Positions 1-7,650 of a DNA stretch of 16,475 nucleotides are shown here, in pieces; the first letter of the stretch is position 1, and each line of letters begins with the position of its first letter. Location of the stretch: the NCBI GenBank assembly GCA_015057755.1, contig SVDR01000050.1, positions 1 to 16,475 on the forward strand, given 5' to 3'. The notes beneath the pieces are model-generated. The model saw nothing but the letters and a program-made list of their open reading frames with translations. It had not been told where the DNA came from and searched no databases. The position numbers and the translations under genes were made by a program. Origin of the DNA: Lachnoclostridium sp. Its GTDB lineage: Bacteria > Bacillota_A > Clostridia > Lachnospirales > Lachnospiraceae.

Positions 1-1
1 T

Positions 2-169
2 CTCGGATACGTAAACGAGGGTGCTCTGATGGCATACAGCTTAATCCTTGCGATCAACCGTCCGATCGAGATGTTAGTAACAGCTCTGAACGTAGTTGGT
101 GACTCCGCTACAGCAGTATATGTTGCTAAGTCTGAAGGTCTGTTAGACGAACAGAAATACAACGCATAA
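2..169 (+). CDS. Dicarboxylate/amino acid:cation symporter family protein, C-terminal end (partial)
   Basis: The last 55 codons of a gene whose start lies left of the window; it ends in TAA at 167-169. The residues match the final transmembrane helix of the DAACS/GltPh family, including the conserved N-V-x-G-D motif (N at fragment residue 30, D at 34) followed by A-V-Y-V-A-K-S-E-G. In the family this helix binds substrate and Na+. By motif alignment to GltPh, the substrate aspartate D394 is Glu here, the side-chain-binding R397 is Val, T398 is kept, and the cation-network D390 is Asn. Loss of the R397 equivalent argues against a simple glutamate/aspartate or dicarboxylate substrate, so a neutral or other substrate is possible; this is inference. 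The codons resemble those of highly expressed genes. Only the tail is visible, so the family is fairly sure and the substrate is not. Confidence 0.75.
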   Translation, partial: LGYVNEGALMAYSLILAINRPIEMLVTALNVVGDSATAVYVAKSEGLLDEQKYNA

Positions 170-184
170 TTAAAATGAATTTCG

Positions 185-219
185 GACCTGTTCCTGGGTT
201 GCCCGGGAGCAGGTCTTTT
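185..219 (+). terminator. Intrinsic terminator after the symporter gene, inside the dus leader
   Basis: GACCTG (185-190) pairs with CAGGTC (210-215). The stem continues inward through 191-198 with 202-209, giving 14 pairs including two G-T wobbles, with a 3-nt loop at 199-201. TTTT follows at 216-219. It starts 15 bases after the symporter stop codon, and its T-run ends only 16 bases before the dus start codon, so it also lies in the 5' leader of dus. Confidence 0.9.
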
Positions 220-235
220 GTCTTTGAGGAGAATT

Positions 236-1183
236 ATGAAATTTTATTTTGCGCCGATGGAAGGCGTTACAACTTATATTTATAGAAATGCGCATCATAA
301 ACATTACGGCGGGATTGAGAAATATTATGCTCCGTTTGTGTCTCCGGGTCCGGATCAGGGAATCAGCATGAAAGAAGCAAAAGATGTGATTCCGGAGAAG
401 AATCAGGGCATTCCCATGATCCCGCAGATCATGACCAACCGTTCCGTGGATTTTATCAAAGCCTGTCAGGTGATGCAGGATCTCGGTTATAAAGAGCTGA
501 ATTTCAATCTTGGATGTCCGTCCGGTACGGTCGTTTCGAAGAGAAAAGGTTCCGGCTTTTTGGCATATCCGGATGCTCTGAACCGTTTTCTGGAAGAAGT
601 GTTCAATGATCCGATGATCGTAAATAAAGAAGTGGAAATTTCCATCAAGACGCGTACCGGTAAGGCGAGTCAGGAAGAATGGCCGCGCCTGATGGAGATT
701 TACAACCAGTATCCGATGAAGGAACTGATCATTCATCCGCGTGTAAGGGATGATTTTTATAAGAATACACCGAGCTGGGAGTCCTTTGCCCATGCGGTAG
801 AGATCAGCAAAATCCCGCTCGTGTTTAACGGAGATATTTTCCGTGTACCGGAGTATCAGGCATTTGTCGAACGATTCCCGAAGATTGAGGCGATCATGCT
901 GGGACGCGGAATCATTCGCAATCCGGAACTGGCGGAGAGAATCCTTGCGGGAGATACGACTCCGGATGCATTCGATAAAAAGCGTTTCCGCGCATTCCAT
1001 GACGAACTGGTCGAAGAATATACCGATTATATGTACGGGGAAAAGCCGGTGCTGTATAAGATGAAAGAACTTTGGTTCTACATGATATCCATGTTCCCGG
1101 ATTGCGGAAACCTGGAGAAAAAGATTAAAAAGACCAATCGCTTAGATGAATATCGCAGTTATATGGACGAACTGTTTTCTTAG
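236..1183 (+). CDS. dus: tRNA-dihydrouridine synthase (Dus family)
   Basis: FMN-dependent, NADPH-using enzyme that reduces specific uridines of tRNA to dihydrouridine in the cytoplasm; 315 aa, normal for the family. Visible motifs: N-terminal A-P-M-E-G-V-T (residues 6-12), N-L-G-C-P (91-95) with catalytic Cys94, I-K-T-R-T-G (137-142) with FMN-binding Lys138, I-I-H-P-R-V-R (165-171) in place of the more usual I-H-G-R-T-R, N-G-D-I (198-201) and the phosphate-binding G-R-G (223-225). The start is ATG 236, with GAGGAG at 226-231. An in-frame TTG at 218 lies in the terminator T-run and is rejected. There is no room for a promoter between the upstream terminator and this start, so expression must come from read-through or from a promoter inside the symporter gene. 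The exact Dus subgroup and target position cannot be read from the sequence. Confidence 0.93.
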   Translation: MKFYFAPMEGVTTYIYRNAHHKHYGGIEKYYAPFVSPGPDQGISMKEAKDVIPEKNQGIPMIPQIMTNRSVDFIKACQVMQDLGYKELNFNLGCPSGTVVSKRKGSGFLAYPDALNRFLEEVFNDPMIVNKEVEISIKTRTGKASQEEWPRLMEIYNQYPMKELIIHPRVRDDFYKNTPSWESFAHAVEISKIPLVFNGDIFRVPEYQAFVERFPKIEAIMLGRGIIRNPELAERILAGDTTPDAFDKKRFRAFHDELVEEYTDYMYGEKPVLYKMKELWFYMISMFPDCGNLEKKIKKTNRLDEYRSYMDELFS

Positions 1184-1244
1184 AGAGTGTGCATCTGCTA
1201 TTGTGATCTTAGGCGTTTTGATCGGACTTTCATAAAATATTTTA

Positions 1245-1278
1245 GGCTGTATCACTTTCCGGGTGATGCAGCCTTTTT
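1245..1278 (+). terminator. Intrinsic terminator after dus
   Basis: GGCTGTATCAC (1245-1255) pairs with GTGATGCAGCC (1263-1273) over 11 positions with one G-T wobble. The loop is 7 nt and TTTTT follows at 1274-1278. It lies about 60 bases after the dus stop and separates dus from the deacetylase gene. Confidence 0.9.
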
Positions 1279-1338
1279 CGGTCTAATGGAAAAATGAAAA
1301 CATACAATGATTAGGAAGAAATGGTGCAGGAGTTCGGG

Positions 1339-2061
1339 ATGGAATTGCGCAAACAGATCATGGTGCTGTGTTCCGTTTTCATATTGGATATTTTGTTACT
1401 GGCAGGGTGTCTGGTCATGATTCGGGTTCGCTCTGTAGAGGAGATTGCGGTCAGTACGGGAGAAGATGGAGTCGGTCTGAAAATGGTTGCTCTGACATTT
1501 GATGACGGTCCTAATAAACGGTATACAGGACGGCTGCTGGATGGTTTGCGGGAACGCGGCGTGAAAGCGACCTTTTTTCTGATGGGAGAATGTCTGGAAG
1601 GGAATGAAGAGCTGGTTCTGAAAATGGCGGAGGATGGACATCTGATCGGTGTGCATTGTATGCAGCATACGCAGCTGACGAAGATCGCGGTAAAAGACGC
1701 GGTGCAGGATCTGCGAGAGACGAAAGAAGATCTGGAGCAGATTTTGGAAGAGGGGGAAGGCGGTCAGCAGATGATCGAATACATCCGTCCGCCTTTCGGT
1801 TCGTGGAATGGAGCGCTGGACGAGGCCGTCCGTACGGAACTTTCTATGGAACCGGTTTTCTGGGATGTGGATTCACTGGATTGGGAGATTCAGAACACGG
1901 AAAAGGTTGTCCGGAAAGTCATTGGGCAGGTGGAGGATGGAGACATCATTCTCATGCACGACGAGTTCCAAACCTCGGTGGAAGCAGCCTTCCGAATCAT
2001 TGACAACCTGATGGCAAAGGGGTATACTTTTGTTACAGTAAACGAACTGATGGTCGATTGA
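1339..2061 (+). CDS. Membrane-anchored polysaccharide deacetylase (NodB homology domain, CE4)
   Basis: 240 aa. Carbohydrate esterase family 4 enzymes remove N- or O-acetyl groups from peptidoglycan or other glycans using a divalent metal. Motifs in order: T-F-D-D-G-P (53-58), with catalytic base and metal Asp at 55-56; H106-x3-H110, the two metal histidines; R-P-P-F-G (150-154); F-W-D-V-D-S-L-D-W (174-182); and I-L-M-H-D (204-208) with His207. Residues 7-30 form a hydrophobic segment, so the catalytic domain should face outside. L-A-G-C at 21-24 looks like a lipobox, but the segment contains an Asp and stays hydrophobic after the Cys, so a plain signal anchor is equally likely. ATG 1339 is preferred because AGGAG (1328-1332) sits 6 bases upstream; the in-frame ATG 1321 has AGGAAG only 2 bases away. 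The gene lies 43 bases before rarA. The exact substrate is unknown. Confidence 0.9.
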   Translation: MELRKQIMVLCSVFILDILLLAGCLVMIRVRSVEEIAVSTGEDGVGLKMVALTFDDGPNKRYTGRLLDGLRERGVKATFFLMGECLEGNEELVLKMAEDGHLIGVHCMQHTQLTKIAVKDAVQDLRETKEDLEQILEEGEGGQQMIEYIRPPFGSWNGALDEAVRTELSMEPVFWDVDSLDWEIQNTEKVVRKVIGQVEDGDIILMHDEFQTSVEAAFRIIDNLMAKGYTFVTVNELMVD

Positions 2062-2064
2062 TGT

Positions 2065-2089
2065 GCCCCGGCAGGAACGTGTCGGGGGC
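2065..2089 (+). other. GC-rich hairpin in the rarA leader
   Basis: GCCCC (2065-2069) pairs with GGGGC (2085-2089). With one bulged G at 2084 the stem continues for four more pairs, closing a 6-nt loop. No T-run follows, so it is not a standard terminator. It sits just upstream of the rarA ribosome binding site (GAGGT, 2094-2098) and could slow transcript decay or affect translation. Confidence 0.5.
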
Positions 2090-2104
2090 GCTTGAGGTAT
2101 ACGT

Positions 2105-3433
2105 ATGAATTTATTTGATTATATGAGAAGCAATACCATGGAGAAGGAATCTCCACTGGCTTCCAGGATGCGTCCGGTCACTCTGGATGAAGTGGTTGGT
2201 CAGAAGCATATTATTGGGAAGGACAAACTCCTGTACCGCGCAATCAAGGCGGATAAACTGGGTTCCGTGATCTTTTACGGACCTCCGGGTACGGGAAAGA
2301 CGACCCTCGCGAAAGTGATCGCCAACACCACCAGTGCGCGTTTTGAGCAGATCAATGCGACAGTGGCGGGCAAAAAGGATATGGAAGAGATCGTCAAGAA
2401 CGCAAAAGACTGTATCGGAATGTACGGTCAGAAGACGATACTGTTTGTTGATGAGATCCACCGTTTCAATAAAAGCCAGCAGGACTATCTGCTTCCGTTT
2501 GTGGAGGACGGAACGGTAACGCTGATCGGCGCGACTACGGAGAATCCGTATTTTGAAGTGAATAACGCGCTCCTTTCCAGATCAAGGATTTTCGAATTGA
2601 AACCGCTGGAGAAACAGGATATTAAGGAATTGGTGTTCCGTGCGGTTTACGATGAACAAAAGGGCATGGGCGCTTACGGTGCAGATATTACGGACGAAGC
2701 GGCGGAATTTCTGGCGGACGTGGCAAACGGAGATGCGCGTGCTGCATTAAATGCAGTGGAGCTTGGTGTGCTGACGACGGAGTCGGGAGCAGACGGTAAG
2801 GTTCATATTACGATCGATGTGGCGGCGGAGTGTATCCAGAAGCGTGCGGTCCGTTATGACCGTGATGGGGATAATCACTATGATACGATTTCTGCGTTTA
2901 TTAAGAGTATGCGCGGTTCCGACCCGGATGCGGCCCTTTATTATCTGGCGCGGATGCTGTATGCAGGTGAGGATGTGAAGTTCATTGCCAGACGAATCAT
3001 GATCTGTGCCTCGGAGGACGTGGGAAATGCGGACCCGATGGCATTGACGGTGGCGGTCAGCGCGGCTCAGGCAGTAGAGCGTGTCGGAATGCCGGAGAGC
3101 CAGATCATTTTGGCGCAGGCGGTTACCTATGTGGCGACAGCACCGAAAAGCAATGCGGCGTGCAATGGCATTTTTGCTGCCATGGATGCGGTAAAGAATC
3201 GGAAGACGCCTCCGGTTCCGGCGCATTTACAGGACAAGCATTATAAGGGGGCGGAGAAACTGGGACACGGTCTTGGCTATAAGTATGCACACGATTATCG
3301 GAATCATTATGTGAAACAGCAGTATCTGCCGGATGGCATGGAGCAGGATCAGTTTTATTATCCGACGGAAATGGGATATGAAAAGCAGATAAACGCGCAT
3401 ATGGAATGGATTCGGAGAGAAGCGGAGGAATAA
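2105..3433 (+). CDS. rarA: Replication-associated recombination protein A (RarA/MgsA), AAA+ ATPase
   Basis: 442 aa, the full family length. RarA is a clamp-loader-like AAA+ ATPase of the RarA/Mgs1/WRNIP1 family that acts at stalled replication forks and interacts with single-strand-binding protein in characterised members. Visible: an N-terminal P-L-A-S-R-M-R-P segment (17-24) typical of the family; Walker A G-P-P-G-T-G-K-T (59-66); Walker B I-L-F-V-D-E-I-H (112-119) with Asp116-Glu117; sensor 1 I-G-A-T-T-E-N-P (141-148); and S-R-S-R (158-161) carrying the arginine finger. The C-terminal part contains a long helical tetramerisation region, as in the family. ATG 2105 has GAGGT 6 bases upstream. 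It follows the deacetylase by 43 bases, so the two may be cotranscribed, although no functional link is apparent. Confidence 0.96.
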   Translation: MNLFDYMRSNTMEKESPLASRMRPVTLDEVVGQKHIIGKDKLLYRAIKADKLGSVIFYGPPGTGKTTLAKVIANTTSARFEQINATVAGKKDMEEIVKNAKDCIGMYGQKTILFVDEIHRFNKSQQDYLLPFVEDGTVTLIGATTENPYFEVNNALLSRSRIFELKPLEKQDIKELVFRAVYDEQKGMGAYGADITDEAAEFLADVANGDARAALNAVELGVLTTESGADGKVHITIDVAAECIQKRAVRYDRDGDNHYDTISAFIKSMRGSDPDAALYYLARMLYAGEDVKFIARRIMICASEDVGNADPMALTVAVSAAQAVERVGMPESQIILAQAVTYVATAPKSNAACNGIFAAMDAVKNRKTPPVPAHLQDKHYKGAEKLGHGLGYKYAHDYRNHYVKQQYLPDGMEQDQFYYPTEMGYEKQINAHMEWIRREAEE

Positions 3434-3434
3434 T

Positions 3435-3455
3435 TTTGAAAAGCCTCTTTTCAAA
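3435..3455 (+). terminator. Perfect inverted repeat after rarA, possible weak terminator
   Basis: TTTGAAAAG (3435-3443) and CTTTTCAAA (3447-3455) form a perfect 9-bp stem with a CCT loop, starting two bases after the rarA stop. The stem is AT-rich and no clean T-run follows, so termination would be weak. The right arm overlaps the proposed -35 of the rho promoter, so the element could instead be a protein-binding site. Confidence 0.45.
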
Positions 3456-3476
3456 TACTTTGGAAACAGTTATAAT
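3448..3476 (+). promoter_or_regulatory. Likely rho promoter
   Basis: A perfect -10 hexamer TATAAT lies at 3471-3476. A weak -35 (TTTTCA, 3448-3453, four of six matches to TTGACA) sits 17 bases upstream. Transcription would start near 3483 and leave a leader of about 90 nt before rho. The -35 is poor, so an activator or an unusual spacing may be involved. Confidence 0.5.
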
Positions 3477-3516
3477 AAGGGATAGATATACTTTGTAATT
3501 CTGTTTTCTAAATTCT

Positions 3517-3533
3517 TTTCAAGAATCTTGAAA
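3517..3533 (+). other. Inverted repeat in the rho leader
   Basis: TTTCAAG (3517-3523) and CTTGAAA (3527-3533) are a perfect 7-bp dyad around AAT. The octamer CTTTTCAA begins here at 3515 and also at 3447 in the upstream repeat, so similar elements flank the -10. It could be an operator or an RNA hairpin in the leader. No T-run follows. Confidence 0.45.
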
Positions 3534-3571
3534 CTTTCCAATGATGATAAACTGTATAAAGGAGTGTGTAT

Positions 3572-5065
3572 ATGCGAGAAAAGTTGGAAACTTTACCATT
3601 AATCCAGTTACGGGAACTGGCAAAAAGTCAGGGCATTAAAAATATTACTGTTTTGAGAAAATCAGAGCTGATCGATAAACTTTGTGAGGCGGCGGGAGCG
3701 CAGGGGACATCCCAGGCGGCTCCGGCAGAAACGACTGCACCGGCAGCTCCGGCGGCGGAGGCTCCGGTAAGAAGCTCCGGTACCGGCGAGCAAAGTGCAG
3801 AGCAGCAGGCGCCGAGAACATATTATTCCAGAACGACCGGTCAGCAGGGATATCAGCCGAGAAATTACGACCGCAGCCAGAGCGAGAGAACACCGGCTTC
3901 CGCAGATCCTAAGTCTGATCTGCAGGAACTGGATTCCGGTATTGAGGCAAACGGCATTTTGGAGGTTATGCCTGACGGTTTTGGTTTCATCCGCTGTGAG
4001 AACTTTCTTCCGGGTGAAAATGACGTATATGTGGCACCGTCCCAGATTCGCCGTTTTAATATGAAAACAGGTGATATTATCCGCGGAAGCCGCAGAGTAA
4101 AGACTGCGACAGAGAAATTTGCTGCATTATTATATGTAACAACGATCAACGGATATCCGGTTCAGATGGCAGAGCGCCGTCCGAATTTCGAAGACCTGAC
4201 ACCGATCTTCCCGGATGAGCGATTAAATCTGGAAGTGCGCGGAGGGAAAAATACGACAGCGATGCGTGTGATGGATCTTCTGGCTCCGATCGGTAAGGGA
4301 CAGCGTGGTATGATCGTATCTCCGCCGAAGGCAGGTAAGACAACCCTCTTAAAGCAGGTGGCGAAAGCGATCACATCCAATTATCCGGAGATGCATCTGA
4401 TCATTCTGCTGATTGATGAGCGTCCGGAGGAAGTAACCGATATCAAAGAGTCTGTAATCGGTCCGAACGTAGAAGTGATCTACTCCACATTCGATGAGCT
4501 TCCGGATCGTCATAAACGCGTATCTGAGATGGTAATCGAGCGTGCGAAACGTCTCGTTGAGCACGGCCGTGATGTTATGATCCTGTTAGATAGTATCACA
4601 CGACTGGCTCGTGCATATAACCTGGTTGTGTCCCCGAGCGGACGTACTCTCTCCGGCGGTCTTGACCCGGCAGCGCTTCATATGCCGAAGCGTTTCTTTG
4701 GTGCAGCGCGTAATATGAGAGAAGGCGGAAGCCTGACGATCCTTGCGACTGCGCTGGTGGATACAGGAAGCCGTATGGATGATGTTGTTTACGAGGAATT
4801 TAAAGGTACCGGCAACATGGAACTGGTGCTTGACAGAAAACTTTCCGAGAAACGAATCTTCCCGGCAATCGATATTTTAAAATCCGGTACCCGTCGAGAC
4901 GATCTGCTTCTTACAAAAGAGGAAGCAGAGGCTGTGGACAGCGTGAGAAAGGCAACCAACTCCCTGAAACCGGAGGAATCCGTAGAGAAGGTGCTGGATC
5001 TGTTTGCAAGAACAAAAACCAACCGCGAATTTGTGGATATGGCGAAAAAGATGAGATTTTTCTAG
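3572..5065 (+). CDS. rho: Transcription termination factor Rho
   Basis: 497 aa. Rho is a hexameric RNA-dependent ATPase/translocase that terminates untranslated transcripts. Domains: Rho_N helical domain (about 5-40); an Ala/Pro-rich then Gln/Tyr/Arg/Ser-rich insert (about 42-118); a cold-shock-like RNA-binding domain (about 120-200) with G-F-G-F-I-R and the V-A-P-S-Q-I-R-R-F primary-site motif (154-162); then the ATPase core with Walker A P-P-K-A-G-K-T-T (251-258), I-D-E-R-P-E-E (281-287), Walker B V-M-I-L-L-D (335-340) and the Q/R-loop region (360-380). All catalytic motifs are intact. ATG 3572 follows AAAGGAG (3558-3564) at 7 bases; an in-frame GTG at 3566 is too close to it. The stop is a tandem TAG-TAA. 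The insert makes the protein about 75 residues longer than E. coli Rho (419 aa). Confidence 0.97.
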   Translation: MREKLETLPLIQLRELAKSQGIKNITVLRKSELIDKLCEAAGAQGTSQAAPAETTAPAAPAAEAPVRSSGTGEQSAEQQAPRTYYSRTTGQQGYQPRNYDRSQSERTPASADPKSDLQELDSGIEANGILEVMPDGFGFIRCENFLPGENDVYVAPSQIRRFNMKTGDIIRGSRRVKTATEKFAALLYVTTINGYPVQMAERRPNFEDLTPIFPDERLNLEVRGGKNTTAMRVMDLLAPIGKGQRGMIVSPPKAGKTTLLKQVAKAITSNYPEMHLIILLIDERPEEVTDIKESVIGPNVEVIYSTFDELPDRHKRVSEMVIERAKRLVEHGRDVMILLDSITRLARAYNLVVSPSGRTLSGGLDPAALHMPKRFFGAARNMREGGSLTILATALVDTGSRMDDVVYEEFKGTGNMELVLDRKLSEKRIFPAIDILKSGTRRDDLLLTKEEAEAVDSVRKATNSLKPEESVEKVLDLFARTKTNREFVDMAKKMRFF

Positions 5066-5083
5066 TAAATGCAGGAATTAAGA

Positions 5084-5108
5084 CCGGGCGGAGACCGTTT
5101 CCGCCCGG
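5084..5108 (+). other. Strong GC hairpin between rho and the MATE gene
   Basis: CCGGGCGGA (5084-5092) pairs perfectly with TCCGCCCGG (5100-5108) around a 7-nt loop. It lies 18 bases after the rho stop but lacks a T-run, so it is probably not an efficient intrinsic terminator. It may protect the 3' end of the rho message, set the level of the downstream gene, or mark a Rho-dependent stop. Confidence 0.7.
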
Positions 5109-5131
5109 CCATACGGAGGAGTTTTAGAAGT

Positions 5132-6514
5132 ATGGAAGCAAATTTACAAGAGACAAAGAAAATTGGATTCTGGGGTGGAGATAAGGAGGGATACCGTACT
5201 GCATTTCATATGGCGTGGCCTGCAGTTATGGAATCTTTTTTTATTTCTTTTGCTGGAATGGTGGACTCGTGGATGGTAAGCTCTCTGGGCGCATCTTCTG
5301 TTGCAGCGGTAGGACTTACGACACAGCCCAAGTTCATCGGATTGTGCATATTTATGGCGCTGAATGTGTCCGTTTCAGCCCTTGTTGCCCGCAGGCGCGG
5401 TGAAAAAGACCGTTACGGAGCCAATCAGGTTCTTCTGATGGCATTTGCGTTTGTGCTGGTAATGGGAGCGATCGTCAGTATGGCGGCCGTGACATTTGCA
5501 GGTCCGATTATCCGGTTCTGTGGATCTCAGGCAGACACGCACGATGATGCGGTCCTTTATTACCGGATCATCATGGGCGGTATGATGTTTAATATTATCT
5601 CCATGGCCATCAATGCGGCGCAGCGTGGAGCAGGCAATACCAAGATTGCCATGAGAACCAACGTGACTTCCAATATCGTTAACATGATCGGCAACTATCT
5701 GTTGATCGGCGGTAATTTCGGGTTCCCGGCTCTTGGAATCACAGGTGCGGCGCTGGCGACTGTGTTTGGTACCGTAGTGGCATGCGGCATGAGCATTATT
5801 TCCATTTTACCGAAGGATAATTTTGTCAGCATTCCTTACATATTGAAAGAGAAGGTAAAGATTACGCTGGCTCCGGTGAAAAATATGCTGAATATCGGTT
5901 CCAGCGTGTTTGTGGAGCAGATTTTCATGCGAATCGGTTTCCTTACGGTTTCTATGATGGTTGCAAATCTTGGTACAGAAGCGTTTGCAGCGCATCAGGT
6001 CGGTATGAACGTCATGAGCTTGTCATTCTCCTTTGGTGACGGTATGCAGGTGGCGGCGGTGGCTCTTTGCGGTCGAAGCCTTGGTGAACTCAGACCGGAT
6101 CTTGCCAAGTCCTATGGAACCATCTGTCAGCGAATCGGTAATATGATCTCTATCGTGCTGGCATGTATTTATCTGGTTCTGGGCGAATGGTACTATGGGA
6201 TGTTTTTCGAAGAGGTGCATATTATCGCGATCGGTGTGCAGATCATGCGCGTCCTGACGATCATTGTTCTGCTTCAGATCTCTCAGGTTATTTACATGGG
6301 ATGTCTGCGTGGTGCTGGCGACGTAAAATTTACAACCATGGCATCCATGCTCAGTATTACATTTGTCCGTCCGATTTTCTCCTATCTGTTCTGCTATGTG
6401 ATGGGCTTTGGAATCATCGGTATCTGGTACGGTGTAGTATTTGATCAGCTTACAAGATTTGTACTGACTCAGTGGAGATTTAAGAGTGAGAAATGGATGA
6501 AGATTAAGATTTAA
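5132..6514 (+). CDS. MATE family efflux transporter
   Basis: 460 aa, the normal length for the multidrug and toxic compound extrusion family: cation-coupled export across the cytoplasmic membrane, with about 12 hydrophobic helices in two homologous halves. The halves are marked by matching motifs, Q-R-G-A-G-N-T-K after helix 5 and L-R-G-A-G-D-V-K in the second half, each followed by a similar helix pair. The N-terminal A-W-P-A-V-M-E-S-F-F and V-D-S-W-M-V segments are also typical. ATG 5132 is chosen because GGAGGAG lies at 5115-5121. An in-frame ATG at 5069 would place the 5084-5108 hairpin inside the coding region and add a charged leader not seen in the family. Probably transcribed with rho upstream and the zinc-ribbon gene 20 bases downstream. 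The substrate cannot be predicted. Confidence 0.93.
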   Translation: MEANLQETKKIGFWGGDKEGYRTAFHMAWPAVMESFFISFAGMVDSWMVSSLGASSVAAVGLTTQPKFIGLCIFMALNVSVSALVARRRGEKDRYGANQVLLMAFAFVLVMGAIVSMAAVTFAGPIIRFCGSQADTHDDAVLYYRIIMGGMMFNIISMAINAAQRGAGNTKIAMRTNVTSNIVNMIGNYLLIGGNFGFPALGITGAALATVFGTVVACGMSIISILPKDNFVSIPYILKEKVKITLAPVKNMLNIGSSVFVEQIFMRIGFLTVSMMVANLGTEAFAAHQVGMNVMSLSFSFGDGMQVAAVALCGRSLGELRPDLAKSYGTICQRIGNMISIVLACIYLVLGEWYYGMFFEEVHIIAIGVQIMRVLTIIVLLQISQVIYMGCLRGAGDVKFTTMASMLSITFVRPIFSYLFCYVMGFGIIGIWYGVVFDQLTRFVLTQWRFKSEKWMKIKI

Positions 6515-6534
6515 GATAATGGGGTGAAATGCCT

Positions 6535-7632
6535 ATGAAAATGAAGATTTGCCCGTGTTGTGACCAGCCTATAAACGGATTTTACTGCAAAGGATGCAGA
6601 AAGATCGTATGGAAGCCGGTGGAGCAGAATGTTCAGTATTATCTGAATACACGCCATCCGGAGTACGAGCACGCCTGCGCGTATCATGACGGAGTGAGCC
6701 GTCAGTCCACGGAGCGGATGACCGCCAGTGAGACAGAGGCAAAGAAGGCGGAGATCAAGGCGCGGATGCTGCAGAGGAAGCAGGAACCTAAGAGTGCGAA
6801 AGCGGCCCCTGTTCAGACGGTCAAACGTTCTTCGCAGGCAGCGCGGAGACACAGCTCGCTAATTGCAATTATCACGGCGATGATCGTGATGATTACGGTT
6901 TTCATTACGTTTACGATGATCATTGTTTTTAATACCATGGATGACGTAACTCACATGGGCTGGGCGGAAGCAGTTCCGGAGCCGATGGCGGTAGCTCCTG
7001 CACGTGAGACTCCGCTGGATGAGGCTCCTGCACCGGAGGCAGAATATTTCTTAGAGCTTCCTGTTCCGGCGGAAACAGATCTGGCCTATATGGAAGACTG
7101 GGAACTGACAGATGATGAAGTTCGCGAGCTTGGCGTAGCTTGCAACGGTTTTGGCCATTTTCCGATCATATTTGAAGATGCAGTTGCTGTATTGCGTGAT
7201 TGTATTAGTGATGCAGGATATGGATGGAGCATGAGCGTATACAGTTACAACCAGTTCATTGATGAATACAACTGGTATGAAACGGTGTATGAATTTACAA
7301 TCCGAAATGAAGAGGAGTATGCAGGTTTTCTCAACATTAATGTAGATACTGCAACCGGAGAAATTCACGGAATGGAAATGTATACTCATTATGAAAAGGG
7401 ATTTTCCGAAGTTGCAGACATTGCTGTGAAGTTTTTAGAACGGATCGGAGCGGCAGAGAATCTGCCGGACGGAACGGAGTTCTTTGAAACTGCGTATAAG
7501 AGTCAAGGCGATGACGGATTCTGTATCCAGAGCGGACTTGAAGTCGTGTGCGAGATTCCGGAGCTGGATGAGGGCTATGATTTCTACCGGATGGAGATCT
7601 ACGCACCGGGGTATTACACAATCGCAGAGTAA
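6535..7632 (+). CDS. Zinc-ribbon membrane protein of unknown function
   Basis: 365 aa; I do not recognise a named family. Residues 6-21 form a zinc ribbon (Cys6-x2-Cys9, Cys18-x2-Cys21, with an extra Cys8). A charged linker rich in Lys, Glu and Ala (about 60-107) follows, then one hydrophobic helix (109-133), an acidic Ala/Pro/Glu linker (about 143-185) and a folded-looking domain (about 186-365) with many aromatic residues and three Cys (203, 223, 330 among them). Topology by the positive-inside rule: zinc ribbon in the cytoplasm, C-terminal domain outside. A segment near 266-282 with D-T-A-T-G-E-I loosely resembles PepSY-like repeats, but this is only a hint. ATG 6535 is preferred over the in-frame ATG 6529 because GGGGTG (6521-6526) is 8 bases upstream. 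It follows the MATE gene by 20 bases and is likely in the same operon. It may sense or scaffold something across the membrane; no function is claimed. Confidence 0.85.
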   Translation: MKMKICPCCDQPINGFYCKGCRKIVWKPVEQNVQYYLNTRHPEYEHACAYHDGVSRQSTERMTASETEAKKAEIKARMLQRKQEPKSAKAAPVQTVKRSSQAARRHSSLIAIITAMIVMITVFITFTMIIVFNTMDDVTHMGWAEAVPEPMAVAPARETPLDEAPAPEAEYFLELPVPAETDLAYMEDWELTDDEVRELGVACNGFGHFPIIFEDAVAVLRDCISDAGYGWSMSVYSYNQFIDEYNWYETVYEFTIRNEEEYAGFLNINVDTATGEIHGMEMYTHYEKGFSEVADIAVKFLERIGAAENLPDGTEFFETAYKSQGDDGFCIQSGLEVVCEIPELDEGYDFYRMEIYAPGYYTIAE

Positions 7633-7650
7633 ATTTTCAGAAATAAAAGG

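Noticed and set aside
170..1000. Long minus-strand open frame of 276 codons opposite dus
   Set aside because: It lies fully antisense to a clear dus gene, has no ribosome binding site or recognisable domain, and its composition (many His, Arg, Phe) is typical of a shadow frame.
1303..1308. TACAAT as a -10 for the deacetylase gene
   Set aside because: No acceptable -35 lies 16-18 bases upstream, so a promoter is not claimed, although one is expected after the dus terminator.
5069..5131. Upstream ATG extension of the MATE gene by 21 codons
   Set aside because: It would include the GC hairpin and lacks a ribosome binding site, whereas ATG 5132 has GGAGGAG upstream and begins a typical MATE N-terminus.
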